From NCBI GenBank assembly GCA_045587205.1, contig JAZNBV010000047.1, positions 45,657 through 109,656 on the forward strand: a DNA stretch of 64,000 nt. The letters run 5' to 3'. Shown one piece after another: positions 52,577-61,955 of the stretch (the stretch's first letter is position 1; each line of letters starts with the position of its first letter). A program made the translations under genes and the position numbers. Below the pieces are notes generated by a model, which had not been told where the DNA came from, made no database searches, and was given only the letters and a program-made list of their open reading frames with translations. The DNA is from SIG78 sp045587205 (GTDB taxonomy: Bacteria; Verrucomicrobiota; Lentisphaeria; Victivallales; Victivallaceae).

Positions 52577-53953
52577 ATGGCACTCTGGGGTGGTCGTTTC
52601 AGCGAAACCGGACGGGCGGAATTGACAGCTTTTTCGGAATCTATTTCATTTGACAAACGCCTTTACAAACACGATATACTCGGCAGCAAAGCCCACGTGA
52701 CAATGCTTGCCGCGCAGGGGATAATTCCGCAGACAACGGCCGATGCCATATGCAGCAAGCTCGATGAAATCAAAGTAATGATCGATCAGGGCAAGATGGA
52801 ATTCAAAACAGAGTTGGAAGATATCCATATGCACATAGAATCCACTTTGATTGCCGCGCTGGGTGATGAAGGTGCACGTCTTCACAGTGCCCGCAGCCGC
52901 AATGACCAGGTGGCACTGGATATACGTTTGTATCTGCGCGACGAATTGGACAGTCTGATTTCAGAGATACGCGAATTTCAGAAAGCATTGGTAACACTGG
53001 CGGCGGAACACCCGCAGGTGATAATGCCCGGATTTACCCATTTGCAGCACGCGCAGGTAGTGCTTTTTGCACATCATCTGCTGGCTTATGTGGAGATGCT
53101 TGACCGCGATGCCGAGCGTCTGGCAGATTGCCGTAAACGGGTCAATGTTATGCCGTTGGGTTCCGGGGCGCTGGCAGGTTCAACTCTGCCGATCGACCGT
53201 GAAAATGTTTGTAAACAGTTGAATTTTGAAAGGGTCACACGCAACAGTATGGATGCGGTGGCTGACCGCGATTTTGCTATTGAAACAGTATCTGCACTGG
53301 CGATATTCGGTATGCACGTTTCGCGTTTGAGCGAAGATATCATACTGTGGAGTTCGCAGGAATTCGGGTTTATTGAACTTGCCGATGCCTTCTGTACCGG
53401 CTCCAGTTTGATGCCGCAGAAGAAAAATCCCGACGTTGCCGAGTTGAGCCGCGGCAAAACCGCCCGTCTTTACGGCAGTCTGACGGCGCTGCTGACTCTC
53501 TGCAAAGGTCTGCCGCTGACTTACAACCGCGATTTACAGGAAGATAAGATACCGCTTTTTGATGCTGTCGATACGGCGCACGCCATATTGATGGTCTATC
53601 CGCCGATGATCGCAACAATGTCGGTTCGTGCCGGGCGTATGAAGGAGATGGCATCCGACCCGGCATTGATGGCAACTGATGTGGCGGAAAAACTTGTGGA
53701 ACTGGGCGTGCCGTTCCGCACAGCGCATCACCGGGTTGGCAGTCTGGTGAAGTATTGCCGCGAAAACAACAAAGCTCTGGATGAAGTTACTCTGGAAGAA
53801 ATGCAGATAACCATTCCGGAAGCTACTGCTGAATTTCTGACTCTGTTCGATCCGGTGGTCAGCGCCAATAAACGCGAAATCACCGGCGGTACCGGCGGCA
53901 AAGCAGTGGCAAAACAATTGCAGTATTGGCAGAATATCCTTGAAATAAAATAA
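52577..53953 (+). CDS. argH: Argininosuccinate lyase
   Basis: A 458-aa member of the fumarase/aspartase superfamily. MALWGGRF opens the protein as in other ArgH; SARSRNDQVALDIR covers the substrate-binding region, TPGFTHLQHAQ-like MPGFTHLQHAQ the second conserved segment, and GSSLMPQKKNP (about residue 275) is the superfamily signature with the catalytic Ser. It splits argininosuccinate into arginine and fumarate. CAGGAGAG precedes the ATG. Confidence 0.95.
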   Translation: MALWGGRFSETGRAELTAFSESISFDKRLYKHDILGSKAHVTMLAAQGIIPQTTADAICSKLDEIKVMIDQGKMEFKTELEDIHMHIESTLIAALGDEGARLHSARSRNDQVALDIRLYLRDELDSLISEIREFQKALVTLAAEHPQVIMPGFTHLQHAQVVLFAHHLLAYVEMLDRDAERLADCRKRVNVMPLGSGALAGSTLPIDRENVCKQLNFERVTRNSMDAVADRDFAIETVSALAIFGMHVSRLSEDIILWSSQEFGFIELADAFCTGSSLMPQKKNPDVAELSRGKTARLYGSLTALLTLCKGLPLTYNRDLQEDKIPLFDAVDTAHAILMVYPPMIATMSVRAGRMKEMASDPALMATDVAEKLVELGVPFRTAHHRVGSLVKYCRENNKALDEVTLEEMQITIPEATAEFLTLFDPVVSANKREITGGTGGKAVAKQLQYWQNILEIK

Positions 53954-53989
53954 TGCCTGCGGAGAGAGCCGGCAGAAAGCGGGGACACT

Positions 53990-54715
53990 GTGGATGTAAA
54001 ATATGTACTTGGTTCTGTTCTGGATGCAGCCGCCGGTTTGGGCGGCAAAGGTGAATTGCACGCTGCAGTCCGCCTTTCCGGTGCGGTGAACGGTGAACGC
54101 GGCGAAGGCTATTGGCTGCTTTACGAAGATGTGCTGGTGCTGCTTTACCGGCGGTTGGGTGAGCGCAGTTATGAAGGGTGCTGCGCGGAGTTGGACGAAT
54201 ATGCATTTGCTGATTACCGCGAAGAAAAATATGCCCTGCTGATCAATATCAGCTGCCGCAATGTAAAGTATGCGTGCGAATTCACGCCATCGGAACGGAC
54301 GGCGGCGGAAACGGTGATCAATGCCATAAACAATGCTTCTGCAGCTCCGCAGTCACTCTATGACAGCAATGTGCTTATAATGGCGGGACTTTTTTACAGT
54401 TTGAGTTCCGGACACAGCGGATATGCTGCAGAGCTGCTGGGTAAAGAGCTTTACCGGGCAGGGAAAAAAATTGCTTCTGAAAACACCCTGCCGGATTTGG
54501 TGGCAAAGGCAAACGATGCCTGGACAGATGAACAGAAACAGTCCGTGCTGCTGAATCTGCTGGAACTGCGGATGAGTGATGGTATTTTTGAATATGAAGA
54601 ATCTGAAGCGCTTCGCGAATTATCGGAAGTTTGGAATCTCAAGAATGATTTTTATGTTCAGAGCAAAGATTTGCTGTTAAAGAAGAAGAGAATCGGCGAG
54701 TTGTTCAAAAAATGA
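53990..54715 (+). CDS. Uncharacterised protein, C-terminal half TerB-like (241 aa)
   Basis: Start is a GTG at 53990 with GGGG upstream; no better ATG exists in frame. The N-terminal half (residues 1-100) is a beta-rich region of unknown type (LHAAVRLSGAVNGERGEGYWLLYEDVLVLL). The C-terminal half (about 110-235) is helical and resembles TerB domains, with ALLLNLLELRMSDG-like LLNLLELRMSDGIFEYEESEALRELSEVW holding acidic residues in the usual place. No signal peptide or membrane helix. It lies between argH and yajC. Function unknown. Confidence 0.6.
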   Translation: MDVKYVLGSVLDAAAGLGGKGELHAAVRLSGAVNGERGEGYWLLYEDVLVLLYRRLGERSYEGCCAELDEYAFADYREEKYALLINISCRNVKYACEFTPSERTAAETVINAINNASAAPQSLYDSNVLIMAGLFYSLSSGHSGYAAELLGKELYRAGKKIASENTLPDLVAKANDAWTDEQKQSVLLNLLELRMSDGIFEYEESEALRELSEVWNLKNDFYVQSKDLLLKKKRIGELFKK

Positions 54716-54746
54716 AAAAATGTCACGGTTTTTTGAACCTGACAAC

Positions 54747-54775
54747 TTGCGCAAATGCACTTTCCGGTGTATAGT
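54747..54775 (+). promoter_or_regulatory. Promoter of yajC-secDF
   Basis: TTGCGC (54747-54752), 17-bp spacer, TATAGT (54770-54775), 55 bp before yajC. Confidence 0.55.
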
Positions 54776-54830
54776 TTGAAACAAGTTTTATTTATAAATA
54801 GGTAATAACCAAAAAACAGGAGAAAAAGTA

Positions 54831-55181
54831 ATGATCTTGAATTCACTTTTGATCGCTGCCGGCGAAGCCGCCGGTAAGGCCGCTGCCCAGCCGCAGAGTA
54901 TGATGGGCTTTCTGGTTCCGCTGATAATCGTCATCATTGTGATGACCTTTATTTCCGGCCGCAGTCAGCGCAAACAGCGCGAAAAACAGCAGAAGATGTA
55001 CGATTCGATCGTCAAAGGTACCAAAATCCGCACCATCGGCGGTTTTACTGCCACGGTCGTAGAAGTCGGCGCCGAAACTCTGATGGTGGAACTTGCTGAC
55101 AAGATGCCGCCGGTTGAAATCGTCAAAAATGCCGTGGCAATGGTCATTGACGAAAACGCCGCCGCTGAAGCAAAAAAATAA
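54831..55181 (+). CDS. yajC: Preprotein translocase subunit YajC
   Basis: A 116-aa YajC with one transmembrane helix (about 24-44, MMGFLVPLIIVIIVMTFI), the typical QRKQREKQQKMYDSIVKGTKI and the small beta domain ending in NAVAMVIDE. It associates with SecDF and YidC at the translocon. CAGGAG precedes the start. Between it and secDF lies a hairpin (55195-55227) that may reduce read-through. Confidence 0.93.
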   Translation: MILNSLLIAAGEAAGKAAAQPQSMMGFLVPLIIVIIVMTFISGRSQRKQREKQQKMYDSIVKGTKIRTIGGFTATVVEVGAETLMVELADKMPPVEIVKNAVAMVIDENAAAEAKK

Positions 55182-55194
55182 TCAAATGTTCATC

Positions 55195-55227
55195 AGCCGG
55201 AAGATCAGGGACGGTTTTCCGGCTTTT
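55195..55227 (+). terminator. Weak terminator/attenuator between yajC and secDF
   Basis: Perfect 8-bp arms AGCCGGAA/TTCCGGCT with a 14-nt loop and a short TTTT tail. It probably lowers but does not stop transcription into secDF. Confidence 0.5.
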
Positions 55228-55254
55228 GTCGTATGAATATAGAAGGGTTTTTAT

Positions 55255-57849
55255 ATGGCAATCAATGAAAAACGCCCCGTGATTTTGCGTACAGTGATCG
55301 CATTGGTCGTTATCGGGGTATTTGCGTGGTCAACTTACCCGTTGCAGGAACGGGATTTTTACCAGACGTTTCTTTCGGTGCTGAAAAAGGCTGACAATCC
55401 CCAAGCCGGAAAGCTGGTGGATGCAGCCAGGGCCTTGCAGGCAAAGTCACCGGATATGTTTGACTCCAACGCGCTTTTGAGTGCGGCAAACAGCCAGGGC
55501 GTGCTGTTGAGCGATCTTGCCAATGTGCCGGCGGCGGAAGACAACCGCGATGCCATCAGCAGTCTGCGCAAACTCACCAGTGCCTCCATCCGTCGCGGTA
55601 TCGACCTTGCCGGCGGTGTGGAATTTATGATGGAGCTGGTTCCGGATCAGGATTTTCTTGACCGCATCAACGCAATGGACTCCAAGAGCAAGGACGAAGC
55701 CAACGAACGGATGACCGAAGAGTTCAACCGTTACCGCGATCTGGCGATCGAAGTTTTGCGTAAACGTCTGGAATCCAATCACATTTTTGAATCGGAAATC
55801 GCGCCTGCCGGCGGCAGATTTATTTCGCTTAAAGCGCCGATCACCAGCAAAGATGAAAAATCCCAGCTCAAAGATCTTTTGAGTATGAGTGCCAAGCTGC
55901 ATTTCCGTCTGGTGCACGAAAACAGTGCTGCGCTTGTCGATCAGATGCTGCGCAACCCCGCCGGATTTACTGCTCCCATCGGTTATGAACTGATGACCAT
56001 TGAAGAGTTTCAGCGCGGCAAGAGCGCCCGCGTGCAGCGTTATTTTGTCAAGAAACGCTGGGAAATGGACGGCAAAGGCATTGTTGACGCCCGTGCTGTG
56101 CGCGATGAGTACAACCGCCGCAAGATCGTGTTCCGGTTTGATGCCGGCGGCACCCGCAACTTTGCCGATATAACCAAGCGCTACAAAGGCAGACAGCTGG
56201 CGGTTGTGCTGGACGGCAAACTTTATACCGCGCCGACCATTCAGACCGAGATCCTTGCCGGTTCGGGAGAAATCACCGGACAGTTTTCTGACGAAGAAGT
56301 CAACAACATTGCCAATGCTCTGGTCAGCGGCAGTTTCCCGTTTATGATCCGTGTGGACAGTATTTATGACGTGGATCCTACCCTGGGTGCTGACAATGTG
56401 GCAAGCGGTGTGCGCGCCGGCTTGTACGGTATGATCGCCGTGGTGGTCTTTATGATTGCCTATTATATGCTTGCCGGTGTGGTGGCAGTTATTGCATTGG
56501 GTATCAACGTGGTGCTGGTGCTGGGTGCATTGGCAGCATTTGATGCAACATTGACTCTGCCGGGTATTGCCGGTATTGTGCTGACCATCGGTATGGCAGT
56601 GGACGCCAATGTGCTGGTTTTTGAACGTATCCGGGAAGAACTCAAAGGCGGCAAAACGCTTGCCACCGCAGTCGATGCCGGTTACAGCAAAGCATTGAGT
56701 GCGGTGCTTGATGCCAACCTGACAACTCTGTTGACCGGTCTGATCCTCTATTGGGCGGGCAGCGGGGCAATCAAAGGTTTTGCCGTGACGCTGTGTATCG
56801 GTATTCTCACAAGTCTGTTTACGGCACTTTTTGTGACCCGTTTGATATTTGATTATCTGTTGCGTGCCGGAGTCAAAAAGCTTTCAATGCACCAGATGCT
56901 CAAAAATCCGCATATCAACTTTCTGGGTATGCGTAAAATCTCCTTTGCGCTTTCCGGAGTGCTGGTTATCGGCAGTCTGGTGCTTATGGGCATACGCGGA
57001 GCGGATATGTTCGGCGTGGATCTCTCCGGCGGTGCAGTGGCGGTTTACAATTACAAAACAGCAGTTCCGCAGCAGCAGATCATTGATACTCTTGCTGCCA
57101 ACGGTTTTGTCAATGCCCGTGTAGCCTACAAGAGCAGTTCTGCCGTTGCCGGCAGCAACAAATTGGAAGTAATGGTGCGGGAATCGGCTATCGATAAAAA
57201 CAACAATACTCCGGGTGTGCGTATTCAGAATATTCTGAACAGAAAATATCCGCAGCTGGCGCTTTCCGGAACCCAGGAAAACTCGGTTGGTGGTCTGATC
57301 GGCGCGGAATTCAGCAAATCCGCAGTTATTGCGTTGATCGCCAGTGTGATCGCTATGATCATATATATTGCATTGCGTTACGAATTTGCTTATGCAATGG
57401 CAGCTATTCTGGCATTGGTGCACGACGTAGTTGTGGCATTGGGGATCTTTCTGCTGCTTGACCGGCAGATTTCACTTTCGGTCATTGCCGCCGTGTTGAC
57501 CACGATCGGTTACTCGATCAACGATACGATCGTTATTTTTGACCGTATCCGTGAAGATCTGCGTGCCAATACCGGTAAAAGCTATGCTGCAGTCATCAAC
57601 AGCAGTATCAATGGTACACTCAACCGTACATTGCTGACCAGTATCACTACTTCATTGGCGATATTGATGCTGCTGATTTTCGGCGGGGCTGCGATCAGTG
57701 ACTTTGTATTGCTGATGCTGATTGGTGTGATTATCGGTACATATTCATCAGTCTTTATTGCCAGCCCGATAGTGGCGCTGTGGCACCGCAAAGTGGTGGG
57801 TATCCGCGAAAGCGATACCAGCTTTGACGAAAAGGTGGTGGAACAGTAA
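55255..57849 (+). CDS. secDF: SecD-SecF fusion protein
   Basis: An 864-aa fusion with about 12 transmembrane helices. The N-terminal half is SecD: P1 domain (DLAGGVEFMMELVPDQ), GRQLAVVLDGKLYTAPTIQTEI and the RND-like helix motif GMAVDANVLVFERIREEL (about 440). The C-terminal half is SecF: VDLSGGAVAVYNYK (about 590) and GYSINDTIVIFDRIREDLR (about 750). It uses the proton gradient to pull secreted proteins out at the periplasmic side, relevant to the many exported enzymes here. Fused SecDF is common in several phyla. AAGGG precedes the start; a terminator follows. Confidence 0.95.
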   Translation: MAINEKRPVILRTVIALVVIGVFAWSTYPLQERDFYQTFLSVLKKADNPQAGKLVDAARALQAKSPDMFDSNALLSAANSQGVLLSDLANVPAAEDNRDAISSLRKLTSASIRRGIDLAGGVEFMMELVPDQDFLDRINAMDSKSKDEANERMTEEFNRYRDLAIEVLRKRLESNHIFESEIAPAGGRFISLKAPITSKDEKSQLKDLLSMSAKLHFRLVHENSAALVDQMLRNPAGFTAPIGYELMTIEEFQRGKSARVQRYFVKKRWEMDGKGIVDARAVRDEYNRRKIVFRFDAGGTRNFADITKRYKGRQLAVVLDGKLYTAPTIQTEILAGSGEITGQFSDEEVNNIANALVSGSFPFMIRVDSIYDVDPTLGADNVASGVRAGLYGMIAVVVFMIAYYMLAGVVAVIALGINVVLVLGALAAFDATLTLPGIAGIVLTIGMAVDANVLVFERIREELKGGKTLATAVDAGYSKALSAVLDANLTTLLTGLILYWAGSGAIKGFAVTLCIGILTSLFTALFVTRLIFDYLLRAGVKKLSMHQMLKNPHINFLGMRKISFALSGVLVIGSLVLMGIRGADMFGVDLSGGAVAVYNYKTAVPQQQIIDTLAANGFVNARVAYKSSSAVAGSNKLEVMVRESAIDKNNNTPGVRIQNILNRKYPQLALSGTQENSVGGLIGAEFSKSAVIALIASVIAMIIYIALRYEFAYAMAAILALVHDVVVALGIFLLLDRQISLSVIAAVLTTIGYSINDTIVIFDRIREDLRANTGKSYAAVINSSINGTLNRTLLTSITTSLAILMLLIFGGAAISDFVLLMLIGVIIGTYSSVFIASPIVALWHRKVVGIRESDTSFDEKVVEQ

Positions 57850-57870
57850 GTTGTATCTGCAACGGCTTGC

Positions 57871-57909
57871 AAACCGGTCGGAAAAAAAGTTTTTCCGGCC
57901 GGTTTTTTT
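57871..57909 (+). terminator. Rho-independent terminator of secDF
   Basis: AACCGGTCGGAAAAA pairs with TTTTTCCGGCCGGTT (one G-U pair), followed by a T run. Confidence 0.8.
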
Positions 57910-57920
57910 GTATGAAAACT

Positions 57921-57949
57921 TTGCATAAAAGCACTTTTGATAGTATATT
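57921..57949 (+). promoter_or_regulatory. Promoter of dxr-rseP-ispG
   Basis: TTGCAT (57921-57926), 17-bp spacer, TATATT (57944-57949), 28 bp before the dxr ATG. Confidence 0.6.
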
Positions 57950-57977
57950 TTCCAAATGTATATAAAAGGTGTATTTT

Positions 57978-59138
57978 ATGAAGAAAAATGTTGTGGTGCT
58001 TGGCTCCTCCGGGTCGATCGGTAAAAATACGGTCAAAGTTTTACAACAGCTGCCGGAACGCTTTTCAGTTTACGGTCTGGCGGTAAAAGAGAGCGTGGAA
58101 ATTGCTGCAGAGCAGGCGCGCTTGCTTGATTGCCGCAATCTGGTAGCTGCAGATAAGTTTTCTGCGGAAAAACTCCGCGCACTGGTGCCGGAAAATTGCT
58201 TCTGCAGTTACGGTGAAGAAGCGTTGATCGATCTGGTTACAGCTCCGGAAGTGGATATTGTGGTGTGCTCCATTGTCGGTACAGCCGGGCTGCTGCCGGT
58301 TTTAAGTGCGCTTAAAGCAGGTAAAAGGATTGCCCTTGCCAGCAAGGAAGTTATGGTTATGGCGGGTGATCTTGTCAATGCAGAACTTGATGCAGGACAC
58401 GGCAGTATTGTGCCGGTGGACAGCGAACACAGCGCGCTTTTTCAATGCCTGAACAATCGCCCGCCGGAGGAAGTCAGTAAATTGATAATCACTGCGTCCG
58501 GCGGAGCGTTCCGCGATTGGAGCAGTGCTGAAATTGCGCGGGCAACGGTCAAAGATGCGTTGAATCACCCGGTGTGGGCAATGGGCAGCAAAGTGACCAT
58601 CGATTCGGCAACATTGATGAACAAAGCCCTGGAGATAGTGGAGGCCGGTATGCTTTTCAGAATGGAGAGCAGTAAAATAGATGTGGTCATCCACCCGCAG
58701 TCGCTGGTTCATTCGATGGTGGAAATGGCCGATGGCTCGGTCATCGCCCAGCTTTCGCAGCCGGATATGCGTTTTGCCATACAATACGCGCTGACTTATC
58801 CGGAACGGGCGGATGGATTGCTGCCCAAACTGGATCTGGCAACAGTCGGCAGATTGGATTTTATGGAGCCTGACCGGAAGAAATATCCCAGTCTGGATCT
58901 GGCTTATGCTGCGTTGAGTGCCGGTGGCACGCTGCCGGCAGTGATGAACGCCGCCAATGAAGTGGCGGTGGAGGCGTTTATCAGAGGAGAGGTCAATGTG
59001 CCGACCATCTGGCGGTGCATTGAAAAGGTTATGGAAAAACATCAGGTACAGAAACTTGATACCGTGGCAACCGCAGTGGCAGCAGATTGCGCCGCACGGA
59101 TTGCCGCTGCAGAATTTATAAAAAATAATCGGATTTGA
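57978..59138 (+). CDS. dxr: 1-deoxy-D-xylulose 5-phosphate reductoisomerase
   Basis: A 386-aa DXR of the MEP isoprenoid pathway. NADPH motif GSSGSIGKNTVKVL (about residues 8-21), LASKEVMVMAG (about 118), VPVDSEHSALFQCL (about 142-155, with the metal-binding Asp and Glu) and MNKALEIVEAGMLF (about 215). The ATG at 57978 was chosen because AAAGG lies 8 bp upstream; an in-frame GTG at 57969 overlaps that site. Transcribed with rseP and ispG. Confidence 0.95.
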   Translation: MKKNVVVLGSSGSIGKNTVKVLQQLPERFSVYGLAVKESVEIAAEQARLLDCRNLVAADKFSAEKLRALVPENCFCSYGEEALIDLVTAPEVDIVVCSIVGTAGLLPVLSALKAGKRIALASKEVMVMAGDLVNAELDAGHGSIVPVDSEHSALFQCLNNRPPEEVSKLIITASGGAFRDWSSAEIARATVKDALNHPVWAMGSKVTIDSATLMNKALEIVEAGMLFRMESSKIDVVIHPQSLVHSMVEMADGSVIAQLSQPDMRFAIQYALTYPERADGLLPKLDLATVGRLDFMEPDRKKYPSLDLAYAALSAGGTLPAVMNAANEVAVEAFIRGEVNVPTIWRCIEKVMEKHQVQKLDTVATAVAADCAARIAAAEFIKNNRI

Positions 59139-59157
59139 TAAAAATAACAGGAGTTTT

Positions 59158-60852
59158 ATGGATTACGAGTATTTGCTGAATTGGATATTGAATACGCTGG
59201 GGATTGCCGGGTCGGTGATTTTTGTGGTATTCTTTTTCGGTATGTGCATATTTGTGCACGAACTGGGGCATTTTCTGGTGGCGCGCTGGCGCGGCTTGCA
59301 CGTGGATGCTTTTTCAATCGGTTTCAAAAAGGTCTGGGCAAAAAAGATCAACGGTGTGGAATACCGCATCGGCTGTCTGCCGTTGGGCGGCTATGTGGAA
59401 CTGCCGCAGGTGGATTCGGCAACCGAAACACCCAAAGCCGCCGATGGTACGGAATTACCGCCCGCCAAGCCGCTTGACCGCTTGCTGACGGCGGCGGCAG
59501 GCCCGATATGCAATATTATTTTCGGTTTGCTGCTGGGCTGTGTGGTTTGGATAGTTGGTATTCCGCAGGATACACCCAAGATGCGGATGGTGGAAGTTGC
59601 TGAAATCGAAGCCGACAGCCCCGAATACCGTGCCGGATTGCGCCCCGGCGATAAAATCGTAAAACTCAACGGCAGAAGTTTTCATCTGGCGTGGAAGGAT
59701 TTTGTGGTGGAAATCCTCACTAATATCGGCGAAGTTGAGATGGATATTGAACGCAATGGCAGGATCGAAAAGATCAAATATCTGCCGGCAGTGAATACCA
59801 GAAAGATGGCGGTGGAAAAGACTGCATATCCATTTTTTACGCCGCGTATTCCCATAGAGCTGCATCCGGAACGCGGATCGATCGCAGAAAAAGCCGGAAT
59901 CAGGGCCGGCGATCAGCTTTTGAGCATAAATAATATGGTGTGCGAACACTTTTATATGGTGCAGAATTATCTGAATTACTACGGCGATAAACCGGTTACA
60001 CTGCTGATGCGTTCCGGAAAAGATCAGAAGGAGTACACCGTAACTGTTCAACCGGAAAATGTACCCGATGAACTGGATTTTCTGACTGTATATATCACCG
60101 GAGTAAGTTTGAGTCCGCAATTGCAGATCGTCGGCTTGATCAAGGATTTTCCCGCCGCCGGTTCCGGATTGCGCCCCGGCGATAAAATCGTAAAATTCAA
60201 TGATAAAGAGATCAAGGTATTTCAGGATTTTTCCGACAATGTGCAGGCCAATAAGGAAGAAAAATTTACGGTCACGGTTGTCCGCGACGGCGAATTGCTG
60301 ACCTTTGAAACGCGCGCCAAAGCGGTGCGTCCGCGTACGATCGGGGTGAAATTTATGCTGCGCGACCACCCCAATCCCTTCCAGCAGTTCACCAGCCTGA
60401 TCGAACTTACTGCCAAAAGTATCCGCAGTATGGCAGTGCGGTTGGGCAATACGCTGGGTATGACCGAACAGCAGAGCAATCTCTCGGCGCGGAATATGTC
60501 AGGCCCGGTGGGTATGGCGGTGGTGCTTTACCGTTCGGTGCGGCTCTCTCCGGCAATGGGGCTTTACTTTGTGGTTATGATCAGTTTTGCATTGGCGATT
60601 TTCAATCTGCTGCCGTTGCCGGTGCTGGATGGCGGCCACGTTTTTATGACGCTTATCGAGATAATTTTCCGCCGTCCGCTGCCGGTGATCGTGGTCAGAG
60701 TGTTGAGTTATCTCTTTATCGGCTTGCTGATATTGTTGATGCTCTATGTAACTTATATGGATTTTATGCGCGTTATACCGCATAAGGCATCACTTGACAA
60801 CGCGCAGAAAGCAGATGTTCCCGCAGAAAAGGTCGGAGAAGTCAAAAAATGA
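59158..60852 (+). CDS. rseP: RIP/site-2 metalloprotease RseP
   Basis: A 564-aa intramembrane protease. HELGH at residues 34-38 supplies the zinc ligands and catalytic Glu. Two PDZ domains follow (about 145-235 and 310-400), each with an RPGDKIVK core. The C-terminal NLLPLPVLDGGHVF (about 480) carries the metal-binding Asp. It is about 100 residues longer than E. coli RseP, mostly between the PDZ domains and at the end. It cleaves anti-sigma factors and signal-peptide remnants. AGGAG precedes the start; its stop overlaps ispG by 4 bases. Confidence 0.93.
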   Translation: MDYEYLLNWILNTLGIAGSVIFVVFFFGMCIFVHELGHFLVARWRGLHVDAFSIGFKKVWAKKINGVEYRIGCLPLGGYVELPQVDSATETPKAADGTELPPAKPLDRLLTAAAGPICNIIFGLLLGCVVWIVGIPQDTPKMRMVEVAEIEADSPEYRAGLRPGDKIVKLNGRSFHLAWKDFVVEILTNIGEVEMDIERNGRIEKIKYLPAVNTRKMAVEKTAYPFFTPRIPIELHPERGSIAEKAGIRAGDQLLSINNMVCEHFYMVQNYLNYYGDKPVTLLMRSGKDQKEYTVTVQPENVPDELDFLTVYITGVSLSPQLQIVGLIKDFPAAGSGLRPGDKIVKFNDKEIKVFQDFSDNVQANKEEKFTVTVVRDGELLTFETRAKAVRPRTIGVKFMLRDHPNPFQQFTSLIELTAKSIRSMAVRLGNTLGMTEQQSNLSARNMSGPVGMAVVLYRSVRLSPAMGLYFVVMISFALAIFNLLPLPVLDGGHVFMTLIEIIFRRPLPVIVVRVLSYLFIGLLILLMLYVTYMDFMRVIPHKASLDNAQKADVPAEKVGEVKK

Positions 60853-61943
60853 AGACCCGCCGGATATTTATCGGCAATGTTGCTGTTGGCAACGGAGCCA
60901 AAGTGTCCATCCAGTCGATGTGCAATACGCCGACAGCTGATGTGGCTGCCACGCTTGCCCAGATCCGCCGCCTGGCGGCTGCCGGCTGCGAGATCATCCG
61001 CCTGGCGGTGCCGGATGCGGCGGCGGCTGAAGCTTTTAAAAGTATTACTGCCCAATCGCCTCTGCCGGTGATCGCCGATATACACTTTGACTACCGTCTG
61101 GCGTTGCAGAGCATTGCCAACGGCGCCGCTGCCGTGCGGGTAAACCCCGGTAATCTGGGCGGTGATGATGCGGTAAAAGCAGTGGCAAAAGCACTGCTTG
61201 ACAGTAATGTACCTGTGCGGGTCGGCGGCAATTCCGGCAGTTTGCCGAAGGATTTTCAAAAGCACCTCAATGCCGCCAATGCTGAAGAACACGATGAACT
61301 TTTAAGCGATGCACTGGTGGAATCGGTGCTGCGTCAGGCGGCAGCGTTTGAAAAATACGGTGTGAAAAACATCAAACTTTCGCTCAAGGCTTCCAGTGTA
61401 ACGGCTACAGTCAAAGCGTACCGCAAGATCGCGCAAAGATGCGATTACCCACTGCATATCGGGGTTACCGAAGCCGGCACCCCGGCGCGCGGCATAGTCA
61501 AAAGTGCGATCGGGATCGGCGCATTGCTGCTGGATGGCATCGGTGATACCTTGCGCGTAAGCCTGACCGCTGATCCGGAAATGGAAGTTGTTGCTGCAAT
61601 GCGGATTCTTGAAAGCGTAAATTTGCGTTCAGCCTCTCCGGATATTGTAGCGTGTCCCACCTGCGGACGGACTAAAATCGATCTGGTTGCGTTAGCGGAA
61701 AAAGTTGAAAAACTGGTCAACAGTATCAAGGCGGAAAACGGTTCCATAGCTTTGAAAAAGATTGCCGTTATGGGGTGCGTGGTGAATGGCCCCGGCGAAG
61801 CGCGCGATGCTGATCTCGGTATTGCCGGCGGCGATGGAAAAGCGGCGGTGTTCCATCGGGGCAATATCATTGCCACAGTCAGCGAAAGCGAGGGCTTTGA
61901 ACTGCTGGAAAAACTGATCCGTGAGAATACCAGTTATAATTGA
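60849..61943 (+). CDS. ispG: 4-hydroxy-3-methylbut-2-enyl-diphosphate synthase
   Basis: A 364-aa IspG of the MEP pathway, in the same operon as dxr. The N-terminal TIM barrel starts VAVGNGAKVSIQSMCNTPT; RVNPGNLGG (about 97) is a substrate-site segment. The C-terminal [4Fe-4S] ligands are in ACPTCGRTKIDL (two Cys, about 275) and MGCVVNGPGEARDADLG (third Cys, about 308). It reduces the cyclodiphosphate to HMBPP. GGAG precedes the start. It converges 12 bp from the LPS-kinase-like gene. Confidence 0.95.
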   Translation: MKTRRIFIGNVAVGNGAKVSIQSMCNTPTADVAATLAQIRRLAAAGCEIIRLAVPDAAAAEAFKSITAQSPLPVIADIHFDYRLALQSIANGAAAVRVNPGNLGGDDAVKAVAKALLDSNVPVRVGGNSGSLPKDFQKHLNAANAEEHDELLSDALVESVLRQAAAFEKYGVKNIKLSLKASSVTATVKAYRKIAQRCDYPLHIGVTEAGTPARGIVKSAIGIGALLLDGIGDTLRVSLTADPEMEVVAAMRILESVNLRSASPDIVACPTCGRTKIDLVALAEKVEKLVNSIKAENGSIALKKIAVMGCVVNGPGEARDADLGIAGGDGKAAVFHRGNIIATVSESEGFELLEKLIRENTSYN

Positions 61944-61955
61944 CCGCCTCTGATA

